NCBI GenBank assembly: GCA_963710535.1
Contig: CAVQAW010000003.1
Location: 372,001 to 436,000, forward strand
Length of the DNA stretch: 64,000 nt
Origin: Pelagihabitans sp963710535
Lineage (GTDB): Bacteria > Bacteroidota > Bacteroidia > Flavobacteriales > Flavobacteriaceae
Direction: 5' to 3'
The notes below the pieces were generated by a model. That model made no database searches and was not told the DNA's origin. It saw nothing but the letters and a program-made list of their open reading frames with translations. The position numbers and the translations under genes were made by a program. This document shows, piece by piece, positions 26,956 through 34,921 of this stretch. Within the stretch, counting starts at the first letter, position 1. Each line of letters opens with the position of its first letter.

Positions 26956-27255
26956 ATGAATTGGATATTTTTTATATCGGCAATCGAAAATTATATGCTT
27001 CCTTGTTTCAGCAAGCGTATTTTTGGGGTAGAATGTCCGGGTTGTGGCATTCAACGTGCCGTGGCTTTTCTCATTCAGGGTGATTTCGCGGCGGCATTTC
27101 ATATGTATCCCGCCATCTATACCCTCATCCCACTGTTGTTTTTTTTATTGGCCGACCAGCTGTTCAAAATAAAATATTCCAATGCCATTACCATCGTGCT
27201 CATGTTTGCTACGGTGATATTGATATTGGGCAACTATTTGCTTAAATTTTTCTAA
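26956..27255 (+). CDS. DUF2752 membrane protein
   Basis: A 99-residue membrane protein with an N-terminal cysteine motif (ECPGCGIQRA near residues 25-34) and three hydrophobic segments. C-P-(G/T)-C-G-x-(Q/T)-R is the mark of DUF2752. The molecular role is unknown. It starts 64 bases from the divergent Smr start and is followed after 15 bases by two tandem CCC-motif membrane proteins, probably as one unit. Confidence 0.8.
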   Translation: MNWIFFISAIENYMLPCFSKRIFGVECPGCGIQRAVAFLIQGDFAAAFHMYPAIYTLIPLLFFLLADQLFKIKYSNAITIVLMFATVILILGNYLLKFF

Positions 27256-27270
27256 CCAAACCTTAATATT

Positions 27271-27606
27271 ATGGATCAACAAAAATTACCCAATGTGACC
27301 ATCGCCCTAGTATTGGGCATCGTCTCATTTCTATGCTGTTTTTGCAGCTCGGGTATAGGGGGCATCGTCATGTCGGGCATCGCACTTTTCCTCACTTCAA
27401 AAGATAACAGGACCTATCAGGAAAGTCCGGAACAGTATTCCAATTTCAGCCAATTGAAAACAGCCAAGATCGTGGCCATTATCGGACTCGTGCTCGGCAT
27501 CGTTACATTGTTATATACCATTTACGCGATCAATCAGATGGGCGGTATTGAAGGATACATGGAAAAAGTAAGGGAAATAATGGAACAATACGGCATTGAA
27601 GAATAA
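27271..27606 (+). CDS. CCC-motif membrane protein, first copy
   Basis: A 111-residue protein with two hydrophobic hairpin helices (about 14-38 and 67-90). The first begins with a cluster CCFCSS in the segment ALVLGIVSFLCCFCSSGIGG, and between the helices is a charged loop with YQESPEQYSNFSQLKTAK. This is the arrangement of the 'CCC motif membrane protein' family of Bacteroidota, distantly like the CD225/DUF4190 group. Function unknown. It belongs to a run of three small membrane-protein genes and is followed after 12 bases by its paralogue. Confidence 0.78.
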   Translation: MDQQKLPNVTIALVLGIVSFLCCFCSSGIGGIVMSGIALFLTSKDNRTYQESPEQYSNFSQLKTAKIVAIIGLVLGIVTLLYTIYAINQMGGIEGYMEKVREIMEQYGIEE

Positions 27607-27618
27607 AAAACCAACCAC

Positions 27619-27930
27619 ATGAACCAGCAACCACTTCCGGGGGCGAGCAATGCACTTACCTTCGGCATCCTATCGATTGTACTCACTTTTGTCTGCTGCG
27701 GACCATTTGGTGCTATTTTTAGCATTATTGGACTCTCAAGCGCCAGTAAGGCAGAAAAACTATACTTGGAAAACCCTGAAAACTATAGCGGTTTTGAAAA
27801 TGTAAAAACGGGCCGGATACTCTCCTATGTCGGATTGGGTTTTGCTTTGTTAATGTTGATTTTCGTTATCCTGTATTTCGGAGCCATCGTTGCCATCGTG
27901 GCCTCTGGCGGGGATTGGGACAGTTTTTAA
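27619..27930 (+). CDS. CCC-motif membrane protein, second copy
   Basis: A 103-residue paralogue of the preceding gene, with the same two-helix layout, a VCCGPFGAIFSIIG segment in the first helix and the loop YLENPENYSGFENVKTGR in the matching place. The shared (E/S)-P-E-(Q/N)-YS-x-F loop makes common origin clear. The first helix keeps two adjacent Cys in place of the fuller cluster. Function unknown. The gene ends just before a strong bidirectional terminator shared with rocD. Confidence 0.78.
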   Translation: MNQQPLPGASNALTFGILSIVLTFVCCGPFGAIFSIIGLSSASKAEKLYLENPENYSGFENVKTGRILSYVGLGFALLMLIFVILYFGAIVAIVASGGDWDSF

Positions 27931-27944
27931 AGGCGACGACTTCC

Positions 27945-27979
27945 AAAAAAAATCCCCTGATCGCTCAGGGGATTTTTTT
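27945..27979. terminator. Bidirectional terminator between CCC gene and rocD
   Basis: AATCCCCTGA, loop TCGC, then TCAGGGGATT form a 10-bp perfect stem flanked by an A-run on the left and a T-run on the right, so it can stop transcription on both strands. It overlaps the rocD stop region. Confidence 0.85.
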
Positions 27980-29258
27980 ATTTTTCAAATTGTTTCAGGG
28001 TCTTGATGATGATCGAGACGCAGTCGAGCAATTGCTCCCTATCGATAACCAATGGCGGTGCAAACCGAATGATATTGCCATGGGTAGGTTTGGCCAGTAG
28101 GCCATTTTCCTTTAGGGCCATACAGATGTCCCAAGCCGTGGAACTCTCTTGCGTATCATTGATCAAGATGGCGTTCAACAGGCCTTTGCCCCTTACCGCG
28201 TTCACAATATTGCAGCCGGGGATAAATTTATTGAGCTCTTCCCTAAACAGTTCGCCCAGTTCAAAGGCATTTTGGGCAAGTTCCTCTTCTTTGACCACTT
28301 CCAAGGCTGCCATACCCACTGCTGCGGCAATGGGATTGCCACCAAAGGTACTGCCGTGGTTCCCGGGCTTGATAACGCCCATGATGTCATCATTGGCCAG
28401 TACGGCCGACACCGGGTAGGCACCGCCGGAAAGGGCCTTGCCAAGGATCAAGATATCCGCCTTCACATCGGGGGTACCGCTACAGTGTTTATCGGCACAG
28501 GAACAGTTGCCACAAGTGGCAAGTAACCTTCCGGTTCGCGCTATTCCGGTTTGTACCTCATCGGCGATGAACAGCACGTTATATTTCTCGCAAAGTGCCT
28601 TGGCCTTCATTAGGTAGCCCTCTGAGGGCACATATACCCCGGCTTCGCCCTGTATGGGCTCAACCAGAAAGCCGGCAATATTTTTGTTGTTTTCCAATGC
28701 GGTTTCAAGGGCTTCAAGGTTGTCGTAGGCTATTTTCAAAAAACCAGGGGTAAAGGGGCCAAAATGCTTTCTGGCCACTGGATCACTGGAAAATGAAACT
28801 ATGCTGGTGGTTCTTCCGTGAAAATTATTGTTACAAACGATGATCTGGGCCTCATTGTCGTGTATGCCCTTCTTTTCATAGGCCCACTTACGGCAGATTT
28901 TGATGGCGGTCTCCACGGCCTCGGCTCCGGTATTCATGGGAAGCAACTTATCGTATCCGAAAGTTTCGGTCACATATTTTTCGTACTTACCCAACATATC
29001 ATTATAAAAAGCCCTGGAGGTCAAGGTCAGGGTCTGTGCCTGCCCCACCAATGCCCCAACAATCTTTGGATGGCAGTGGCCTTGGTTCACGGCCGAATAG
29101 GCCGATAGGAAGTCATAATATTTCTTGCCTTCCACGTCCCAAACAAATACGCCTTCACCACGACTCAGTACCACTGGCAAAGGGTGGTAGTTATGTGCCC
29201 CATGCTTCTCTTCCAACGCGATTGCCTCCTGAGAGGATTTTTTTTCCAAGACCGACAT
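27978..29258 (-). CDS. rocD: Ornithine-oxo-acid aminotransferase
   Basis: A 426-residue class-III PLP aminotransferase that moves the delta-amino group of ornithine to 2-oxoglutarate, giving glutamate semialdehyde for proline/arginine metabolism. Motifs include PMNTGAEAVETAIK (PLP phosphate), IADEVQTGIARTGRL (Asp of the PLP ring) and LILGKALSGGAYPVSA with the Schiff-base Lys. Overall pattern matches ornithine aminotransferase (for example NNNFHGRTTSIVSFSSDP). Unusual is a cysteine-rich insert, CGNCSCADKHCSG, just before the PLP lysine, with four Cys in a pattern able to bind metal. The start is followed upstream by a 336-base A/T-rich spacer. Confidence 0.88.
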   Translation of the reverse strand: MSVLEKKSSQEAIALEEKHGAHNYHPLPVVLSRGEGVFVWDVEGKKYYDFLSAYSAVNQGHCHPKIVGALVGQAQTLTLTSRAFYNDMLGKYEKYVTETFGYDKLLPMNTGAEAVETAIKICRKWAYEKKGIHDNEAQIIVCNNNFHGRTTSIVSFSSDPVARKHFGPFTPGFLKIAYDNLEALETALENNKNIAGFLVEPIQGEAGVYVPSEGYLMKAKALCEKYNVLFIADEVQTGIARTGRLLATCGNCSCADKHCSGTPDVKADILILGKALSGGAYPVSAVLANDDIMGVIKPGNHGSTFGGNPIAAAVGMAALEVVKEEELAQNAFELGELFREELNKFIPGCNIVNAVRGKGLLNAILINDTQESSTAWDICMALKENGLLAKPTHGNIIRFAPPLVIDREQLLDCVSIIIKTLKQFEK

Positions 29259-29594
29259 GATAAAAATTACTTTAAATAATACTTCAGCAATTCCTTCTTT
29301 TGGAGAGAAATCATCCTATTTTAGCAGCGTAAAATTAAGAAATATTAAGCGAATAAACCGCTCAAAACCAAAGCTTTTTAGTTGAAATACAGCACAAATC
29401 GGTTCGGTGGCGCTTTCTCTCGATTTCAACATTTGAATATCAAAAAAGTATCAAAATATTTTCATTGTGCTGTCTTTTTTAAGATACCGAGTGAGTGACA
29501 TTCATAACTAGGACGGTCACCATTATTTTAATTATTGCGTGCATTCCTTTAAAAGATAGCGGTAAAAAAGGCGGTGGATTACTACTTTTGCCAA
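29259..29594. other. Divergent spacer rocD / rlmD
   Basis: This A/T-rich spacer of 336 bases has no open gene. Near its right edge is a TACTTTTG box for rlmD. For rocD I found no TAnnTTTG match, only TAATTTTA-like sequences on the minus strand near 29330. No riboswitch-like or tRNA-like fold was recognised. Confidence 0.5.
29583..29590 (+). promoter_or_regulatory. -7 box immediately before rlmD
   Basis: TACTTTTG matches TAnnTTTG and ends 4 bases before the ATG at 29595, implying a near-leaderless transcript. It overlaps the more upstream GTG candidate start (29574) and so argues against that start. Confidence 0.45.
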
Positions 29595-31004
29595 ATGCGA
29601 AAACAAAATGGAAGGCAGGTTTTTGAAAAGGTGGCCGTCATCGATGCGGGGGCCAAGGGCAAGACCATAGCAAAAGCGCCCGATGGCAGGGTCATTTTCC
29701 TAACCAATGCGGTACCGGGAGATGTGGTCGACATACAGACCACAAAAAAAAGAAAGGCCTATTTTGAAGGGGTTGCCACCCATTTCCATCAATTATCTCC
29801 CAAACGGGTAGAGGCGAAATGCCCCCATTTCGGCATCTGTGGTGGATGCAAATGGCAAGATTTGGGCTATGAACACCAACTGTTCTATAAACAGAAAGAG
29901 GTGGAGAACAACCTCCGGCGGATCGGGCATTTGGAATTGCCAGCAACTTCCCCGATCCTGGGCGCCAAGAAACAGTACTACTATCGCAACAAAATGGAGT
30001 TTTCCTTTTCGAGCAACCGATGGATGACCCTGGAGGAAATCAAATCAAAGGAAGAGATCAGGGATAGGGAAGCCCTGGGATTTCATATTCCCGGTATGTG
30101 GGACAAAATTTTAGATCTAAAGGAATGCCATCTTCAAGCCGACCCATCAAATGCCATCCGTTTGGAAATAAAGGATTTTGCACTCAAAAACCGATTGACG
30201 TTCTTCAACCCAAGAGACCAATATGGTCTTCTGCGCACCCTGATGATCCGAACGGCCTCCACGGGAGAAATTATGGTACTGTTGCAGTTTTTTGAAGAAG
30301 AGCCCACCAACAGGGAACTGTTGATGAACCATATCAACCTATCCTTTCCCGAAATCACCTCCTTGCTTTACGTGGTGAACCGGAAACAGAACGACACCCT
30401 GTACGACCAAGAGGTCATCTGTTATGCGGGCCGTGATCATATTTTTGAGGAAATGGAAGGGCTTAGGTTCAAGATCAACGCCAAATCGTTTTATCAGACC
30501 AATTCCGAACAAGCCTATGAGCTCTATAAGATTACCCGTGATTTTGCCGGATTAACGGGGCAAGAATTGGTCTATGACCTGTATACCGGCACCGGTACCA
30601 TCGCCCAGTTCATCGCCAAAAAGGCCAAAAAGGTCATCGGTATCGAGTCGGTGCCCGATGCGATCGAAGCGGCGAAGGAAAACGCCGTACGAAACGGTCT
30701 CGACAATGTCGCCTTCTTTGTCGGCGATATGAGACATCTTTTCAATGCCCAATTTATTGCCGAAAATGGAGCGCCCGATGTGCTCATTACCGATCCGCCC
30801 CGCGATGGTATGCATAAGGATGTCGTTGAACAGATATTGGAGATCGCCCCAAACAAAGTGATCTACGTAAGCTGTAACAGCGCTACCCAGGCCAGGGACC
30901 TGGCCCTGATGAAGGAAAAATACAAAATAGCCAAAATGCAACCGGTAGATATGTTTCCGCAAACCCACCATGTCGAAAATGTCGTACTTTTGAAGAAGTT
31001 ATAG
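29595..31004 (+). CDS. rlmD: 23S rRNA (uracil-5-)-methyltransferase RlmD
   Basis: A 469-residue RNA methyltransferase of the TrmA/RlmD family that makes 5-methyluridine in 23S rRNA. Residues 10-65 form a TRAM domain (VAVIDAGAKGKTIAKAPDG). The iron-sulfur cysteines are visible as CPHFGICGGC (Cys76, 82, 85) with a fourth in DLKECHLQ. The C-terminal half is the S-adenosylmethionine domain (LVYDLYTGTGTIAQFIA), with PPRDGMHKDV and catalytic Cys in VSCNSATQARDL. Family members in Bacteroidota may target position 747 or 1939; the specific uridine is uncertain. Followed after 4 bases by the DUF6452 gene. Confidence 0.88.
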   Translation: MRKQNGRQVFEKVAVIDAGAKGKTIAKAPDGRVIFLTNAVPGDVVDIQTTKKRKAYFEGVATHFHQLSPKRVEAKCPHFGICGGCKWQDLGYEHQLFYKQKEVENNLRRIGHLELPATSPILGAKKQYYYRNKMEFSFSSNRWMTLEEIKSKEEIRDREALGFHIPGMWDKILDLKECHLQADPSNAIRLEIKDFALKNRLTFFNPRDQYGLLRTLMIRTASTGEIMVLLQFFEEEPTNRELLMNHINLSFPEITSLLYVVNRKQNDTLYDQEVICYAGRDHIFEEMEGLRFKINAKSFYQTNSEQAYELYKITRDFAGLTGQELVYDLYTGTGTIAQFIAKKAKKVIGIESVPDAIEAAKENAVRNGLDNVAFFVGDMRHLFNAQFIAENGAPDVLITDPPRDGMHKDVVEQILEIAPNKVIYVSCNSATQARDLALMKEKYKIAKMQPVDMFPQTHHVENVVLLKKL

Positions 31005-31008
31005 GCCC

Positions 31009-31509
31009 ATGTACAAACAAAAAATTGCCTTTATTGTCTTCTTGGGCATCCTTGCTTTTTCATCTTGTGAAAAAGATGACATTTGCGTGGATGGGAATAC
31101 GCCCCTTCTGGTCATCCGGTTTTATGATATTGCCGATACCACCCTGGTGAAAAGTGTTCCCAATATGGTGGTGCGCGGCATCATCGGCCAGGATTCTTTG
31201 CTGCCCATCATCTCAAATGCTTCCGGGGATTCGATCGCCATCCCATTGCGGAGCGATGCGGGAACGACCCGTTTTTTGATTTCGCAAAATGAGACGCCGT
31301 CCGATACGACCCAGGTCAAAGTAGATACCGTTACCTTCAATTATGTAACCCGATCGTTGTTCGTTTCCCGTGCCTGCGGTTTCATTGCGAACTATGATGA
31401 ATTGGGAGGCGTACTGGGTTCGGAAAACGAACCGTGGATACAGGCGATAAACATTGTGAACCCATCCATAGAAAACTCCTCATCGGCCCATGTTAAGATT
31501 TTCCATTAG
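31009..31509 (+). CDS. DUF6452 family lipoprotein
   Basis: A 166-residue predicted lipoprotein: a hydrophobic N-terminus ending in AFSSC (Cys20) followed by EKDD. The N-terminal part has ICVDGNTPLLVIRFYD, typical of DUF6452 in Flavobacteria; the rest is beta-rich. Function unknown. It starts 4 bases after rlmD and its last 20 bases overlap the next gene in another frame, so the two small envelope proteins are very probably made together. Confidence 0.78.
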   Translation: MYKQKIAFIVFLGILAFSSCEKDDICVDGNTPLLVIRFYDIADTTLVKSVPNMVVRGIIGQDSLLPIISNASGDSIAIPLRSDAGTTRFLISQNETPSDTTQVKVDTVTFNYVTRSLFVSRACGFIANYDELGGVLGSENEPWIQAINIVNPSIENSSSAHVKIFH

Positions 31510-32245
31510 CCTCTTTTTTCTGCTGTTCCTGTTCAAGGGCCAGGCCCAAGGAAAACCGATAGATTTGAATCCGACAGATACGGTGGTCTATACGCAACCA
31601 TACGGACTAAGGGTTGGCATAGACCTGAGTCGCCCCATCACCTCATTTTTTAACAAGAATTACACGGGACTTGAATTTGTGGGCGATTATCGCTTATCGC
31701 AGAACCTATATCTTGCCGGGGAGTTGGGCAATGAAAAAAAGACCAAACAAGAAGACCTCTATAATTTTACGACTTCGGGAAGCTATCTAAAAGTGGGGGT
31801 CGATTACAACACCTATGGCAATTGGTACGGGGAGCAGAACATGATCACGATCGGGGGCCGTTACGCGGTGGCCAGTTTCAGCCAAACCCTCAATAATTAT
31901 GAACTGTTCGACACCTATCGTTATTGGAACCCGACCGCTTTTTCACCCGGTTCCTCAATGGCTGAGGAATTCAAGGGTCGCACCGCTTCTTGGATTGAAG
32001 CCGTAGTGGGCATCAAAATGGAAGTCTTCAAAAATCTGTACCTGGGGGGCAGCATCCGCATGGGCATTTTGGTAGGCAACAAGGAATCGGAACGATTTCC
32101 GAATCTTTTTATCCCGGGTTTCAACAAGGTCACTGATGGCAGTGGTTTTGGCGTAGGGTACAATTATTCCATCAGCTATTTGGTACCCCTGTATAAAAAG
32201 ACCAAGAAAGTAGAAAAAACGGAAGCCGTTCCCGTTCCTGAATAA
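31490..32245 (+). CDS. DUF6048 family outer-membrane-like protein
   Basis: A 251-residue protein with a signal peptide (LRFSISLFFLLFLFKGQAQG) and a mature part that alternates hydrophobic and polar residues, as in a small beta-barrel (for example GVDLYNTYGNWYG-like strands and SFSQTLNNYELFDTYRYW). It is typically found paired with DUF6452 in Flavobacteria. An outer-membrane location is inferred. The start lies inside the preceding gene (20-base overlap). Function unknown. Confidence 0.78.
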   Translation: MLRFSISLFFLLFLFKGQAQGKPIDLNPTDTVVYTQPYGLRVGIDLSRPITSFFNKNYTGLEFVGDYRLSQNLYLAGELGNEKKTKQEDLYNFTTSGSYLKVGVDYNTYGNWYGEQNMITIGGRYAVASFSQTLNNYELFDTYRYWNPTAFSPGSSMAEEFKGRTASWIEAVVGIKMEVFKNLYLGGSIRMGILVGNKESERFPNLFIPGFNKVTDGSGFGVGYNYSISYLVPLYKKTKKVEKTEAVPVPE

Positions 32246-32248
32246 AAG

Positions 32249-32479
32249 TCAGATTTCTCGAAATCCTTTTGTGAAAATCCATTTCATCAATACCCGCTCT
32301 TTGCCTGCGCGATCGATGGCGCCGAACTTTGGTGCCAAGATATTGGCGATGATGGCCGCACCGATCGCCAAAAATATTCGGTTGATGTCAATGAAATAGC
32401 CAAGGGCCAACCTTGCGATGATGAATAAGACCGCGAAACCGATGAAATTGAAAAGAAGCGCTTTATGTTTTGGCCGCAT
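32249..32479 (-). CDS. Small two-helix membrane protein
   Basis: A 76-residue protein with two hydrophobic segments, LLFNFIGFAVLFIIARLALGYF and FLAIGAAIIANILAPKF, and a basic N-terminus (MRPKHKALL). The C-terminal GKERVLMKWIFTKGFREI is likely cytoplasmic. No family recognised with confidence. It begins 2 bases downstream of the THUMP methyltransferase and is probably cotranscribed with it. Confidence 0.72.
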   Translation of the reverse strand: MRPKHKALLFNFIGFAVLFIIARLALGYFIDINRIFLAIGAAIIANILAPKFGAIDRAGKERVLMKWIFTKGFREI

Positions 32480-32481
32480 GG

Positions 32482-33645
32482 CTAATCCTTGTTTTGATAT
32501 TTGGCTTTCTTGCTGCCCTCGTACATTACATATTTCACCAAACGCGATTCCAATTGGCTGTTGAAAACCTTTATTTTACGGGATGGCCTAAGGCCCACAA
32601 ATTTTAAGGCTTCCAGGTTTGATGTGATCAGCCAGGCATCGGTGCCAGGATACCCTCTTTTTAGGGTATCGCCTATGGCCGCGTAAAAAGTTTCCATTTC
32701 AAGGTCGAGGCGTTCCCCATAGGGCGGATTGAAGACAATGTGCAATTTTCCTTCCTTAGTTTTCTCGCTTTTGAAGAAGTCTTTTTGTTCTACCTGGATA
32801 TATTCCGAGAGGTTGGCGTTCGCCACGTTGTCCTGGGCCTTTCGCACCGCGGACGGTGCCTTGTCATAGCCCATGATCCTATGGTGGAACTCCCTGGTCC
32901 GTTTTAAGCTGCTCGCCACGATCTTGTCGAAAAGATCCTGATCAAAATCATCCCATTTTTCAAATGCAAATTCCTTTCGGTTGATATTGGCGGGGATGTT
33001 ACAGGCTATCATGGCAGCTTCGGTCAAAAAAGTGCCGCTGCCGCACATGGGATCCAGAAAATCGCATTGCCCATCCCACCCGCTCAACAATAAGAGTCCG
33101 GCTGCCAGTACTTCATTGATGGGGGCGATATTGGTGGCCGTGCGGTAACCTCTGTGGTGCAATGACCTACCGGAACTGTCGAGGGAAACGTTACAATGGC
33201 TGTCTTGGATATGAATGTTGATCCTAAGATCGGGAAATTTCACGTCCACATCCGGCCTTTTGCCATCGGTATCCCTGAATTTGTCGACGATCGCATCCTT
33301 TGTTTTCTGGGAAACATAGAGCGAATGGGTAAAATGGTCTGAATTGATGGTCGTATCGATGGCAAAAGTGGTTTCCGGCGAAAGATAATCTGCCCAATCA
33401 AAGGCATATATTTGCCGGTACAGCTCTTCTTCGTTTCGGACCGTAAAGGAATGGATGGGCTTGATAATCTTTATGGCCGAACGCAAGCAGAGATTTGCCT
33501 TGTACATAAACCCGGTATCTCCTTCAAAAGAAACGCTTCTAACCCCTTCCTCGACATTTCCCGCGCCAAGATTCCTTAATTCCTTCGCCAATATTTCTTC
33601 AAAACCGAACATGGTTTTGGCCACCATCTTAAAATTATTGTTCAT
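32482..33645 (-). CDS. THUMP-domain RNA methyltransferase (RlmL-like)
   Basis: With the ATG at 33645 the protein has 387 residues. It has an N-terminal THUMP RNA-binding domain (to about residue 160, with the region SHCNVSLDSSGRSLHHRGYR) and a C-terminal class-I SAM methyltransferase domain with LDPMCGSGTFLTEAAM (SAM loop) and FNPPYGERL, the NPPY motif used for N2-methylation of guanine. It resembles the N-terminal half of RlmL that makes m2G in 23S rRNA; the fused RlmK half of the enterobacterial enzyme is absent. The start was moved from 33666 because a TATTTTTG promoter box overlaps that position. Confidence 0.86.
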   Translation of the reverse strand: MNNNFKMVAKTMFGFEEILAKELRNLGAGNVEEGVRSVSFEGDTGFMYKANLCLRSAIKIIKPIHSFTVRNEEELYRQIYAFDWADYLSPETTFAIDTTINSDHFTHSLYVSQKTKDAIVDKFRDTDGKRPDVDVKFPDLRINIHIQDSHCNVSLDSSGRSLHHRGYRTATNIAPINEVLAAGLLLLSGWDGQCDFLDPMCGSGTFLTEAAMIACNIPANINRKEFAFEKWDDFDQDLFDKIVASSLKRTREFHHRIMGYDKAPSAVRKAQDNVANANLSEYIQVEQKDFFKSEKTKEGKLHIVFNPPYGERLDLEMETFYAAIGDTLKRGYPGTDAWLITSNLEALKFVGLRPSRKIKVFNSQLESRLVKYVMYEGSKKAKYQNKD

Positions 33646-33665
33646 GCCTTCCTTTAGGATTGCCA

Positions 33666-33673
33666 CAAAAATA
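33666..33673 (-). promoter_or_regulatory. -7 box for the THUMP methyltransferase gene
   Basis: On the minus strand TATTTTTG matches TAnnTTTG and lies 20 bases before the ATG at 33645. No -33 TTG was found at normal spacing. Confidence 0.4.
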
Positions 33674-33821
33674 CACTAATTTTAGGCCTTGATGTCCATT
33701 CTTTGCCCATAACCTAGTTCATGCCAATTATTGCATCTTATTTTTTCAACAAGAATACCATTAGCGGGATGACCACCTATCGAAAGGCTTTCCATTCGTG
33801 ATAAAAACCACAAGCACCACC

Positions 33822-34493
33822 ATGAATTATTTGCTTCCCATTCTCGCAGTGCTGTTGAGTTTCGTTTTTGTGTTGGTGGCCAAACCAAAACATCGGGAAA
33901 ATTTCAAGTTGTTGTTGGCTTTTAGCGGAGCCTTCCTACTGGCGCTCACCCTCTTTGAACTATTTCCCAGGGCCTATCAACACGGCGATCCCAAAACTAT
34001 TGGCGTTTTTGTGATGTTGGGCATCCTTTTGCAGATTTTCCTCGAATTTTTTTCAAAAGGTGCGGAACATGGTCATGTTCACCTTGATGTTGAAAAAACC
34101 GGTTTTCCATGGCTGCTGTTCATCAGTTTATCGATACATTCCCTGTTGGAAGGATTTCCCATTCAAAGCAACGCTACCATCATTTATGGCATTTTGATCC
34201 ATAAGATCCCCATCGCCATTATATTGAGCATCTTTTTTCTCAATTCCAAGACGAAAATGATAAACGCGGTTTTTTTCATAGTGCTTTTCTCATTGATGAC
34301 CCCCTTGGGCTATTTTATTGCCGATCATTATGTAATCGATCCTGTCTATAGCGCGAACATCAATGCGGTGGTCATTGGGGTTTTTCTACATATATCCACT
34401 GTCATATTGTTCGAAAGTTCGGAAGGGCACAAATTCAACCTCAGAAAACTGTTGGTCATTGTCATGGGCATCACCATTGCATTTTTGTTATAA
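33822..34493 (+). CDS. ZIP family metal transporter
   Basis: With the ATG at 33822 the protein has 223 residues and about seven hydrophobic helices. It carries the ZIP family signs: the cytoplasmic loop EHGHVHLD (His-rich, near residue 82), SLSIHSLLEGFPI with the metal-site His and Glu in helix 4, and IHKIPIAIILS in helix 5 with a second His. ZIP proteins carry zinc or iron, and related divalent metals, into the cytoplasm; the metal is not shown here. An earlier GTG (33798) would add 8 residues and is less likely. The stop overlaps the next start (TAATG), so translation of the two genes is coupled. Confidence 0.83.
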   Translation: MNYLLPILAVLLSFVFVLVAKPKHRENFKLLLAFSGAFLLALTLFELFPRAYQHGDPKTIGVFVMLGILLQIFLEFFSKGAEHGHVHLDVEKTGFPWLLFISLSIHSLLEGFPIQSNATIIYGILIHKIPIAIILSIFFLNSKTKMINAVFFIVLFSLMTPLGYFIADHYVIDPVYSANINAVVIGVFLHISTVILFESSEGHKFNLRKLLVIVMGITIAFLL

Positions 34494-34921
34494 TGTACGG
34501 TAAGGAAGAATCAAAACGATTGAGACAGGGTTTTTGGATTGCTTTCGGGAAATCCTTTCCCCGAAAGTGGATCTTGTACCAAACCAAAATCAAAGGGTTG
34601 GCCTTCAAATTTCATTTCGAAGTGCACGGGGCCATGGTTTCCCTTGATGTTGACCACAACGATCTGGAAAGACGAATGGCCCTATGGGATAAATTGTTGT
34701 CCCTAAAAACCCTATTGATAACGGAGTATCTGCCCGATGCGCAATTCAACGATAGCTATTTATTGGACAATCAAAAGGAAATCTCAAGGATCTATATTGT
34801 AAAGGAAGGTATTTCCATTCACAACAAGAATACCTGGCAGGAGGGTATGATTTTCCTCCAAGAAACAATGCAGCGATTTGAAGCATTTTTTGAAGAGTAC
34901 AGGGAGGTGCTGACGTCTTAG
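34493..34921 (+). CDS. DUF4268 domain protein
   Basis: A 142-residue soluble protein with segments QGFWIAFGKSFPRKWILYQT, FKFHFEVHGAMVSLDVDHND and a C-terminal helix rich in Glu and Phe. This pattern matches the short DUF4268 proteins of Bacteroidota, in which the domain stands alone; elsewhere DUF4268 occurs joined to nuclease-like domains. No catalytic centre is visible here. It is translationally coupled to the ZIP gene (TAATG), and its stop overlaps the DctM stop on the other strand by 4 bases (TTAG). Confidence 0.78.
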   Translation: MYGKEESKRLRQGFWIAFGKSFPRKWILYQTKIKGLAFKFHFEVHGAMVSLDVDHNDLERRMALWDKLLSLKTLLITEYLPDAQFNDSYLLDNQKEISRIYIVKEGISIHNKNTWQEGMIFLQETMQRFEAFFEEYREVLTS

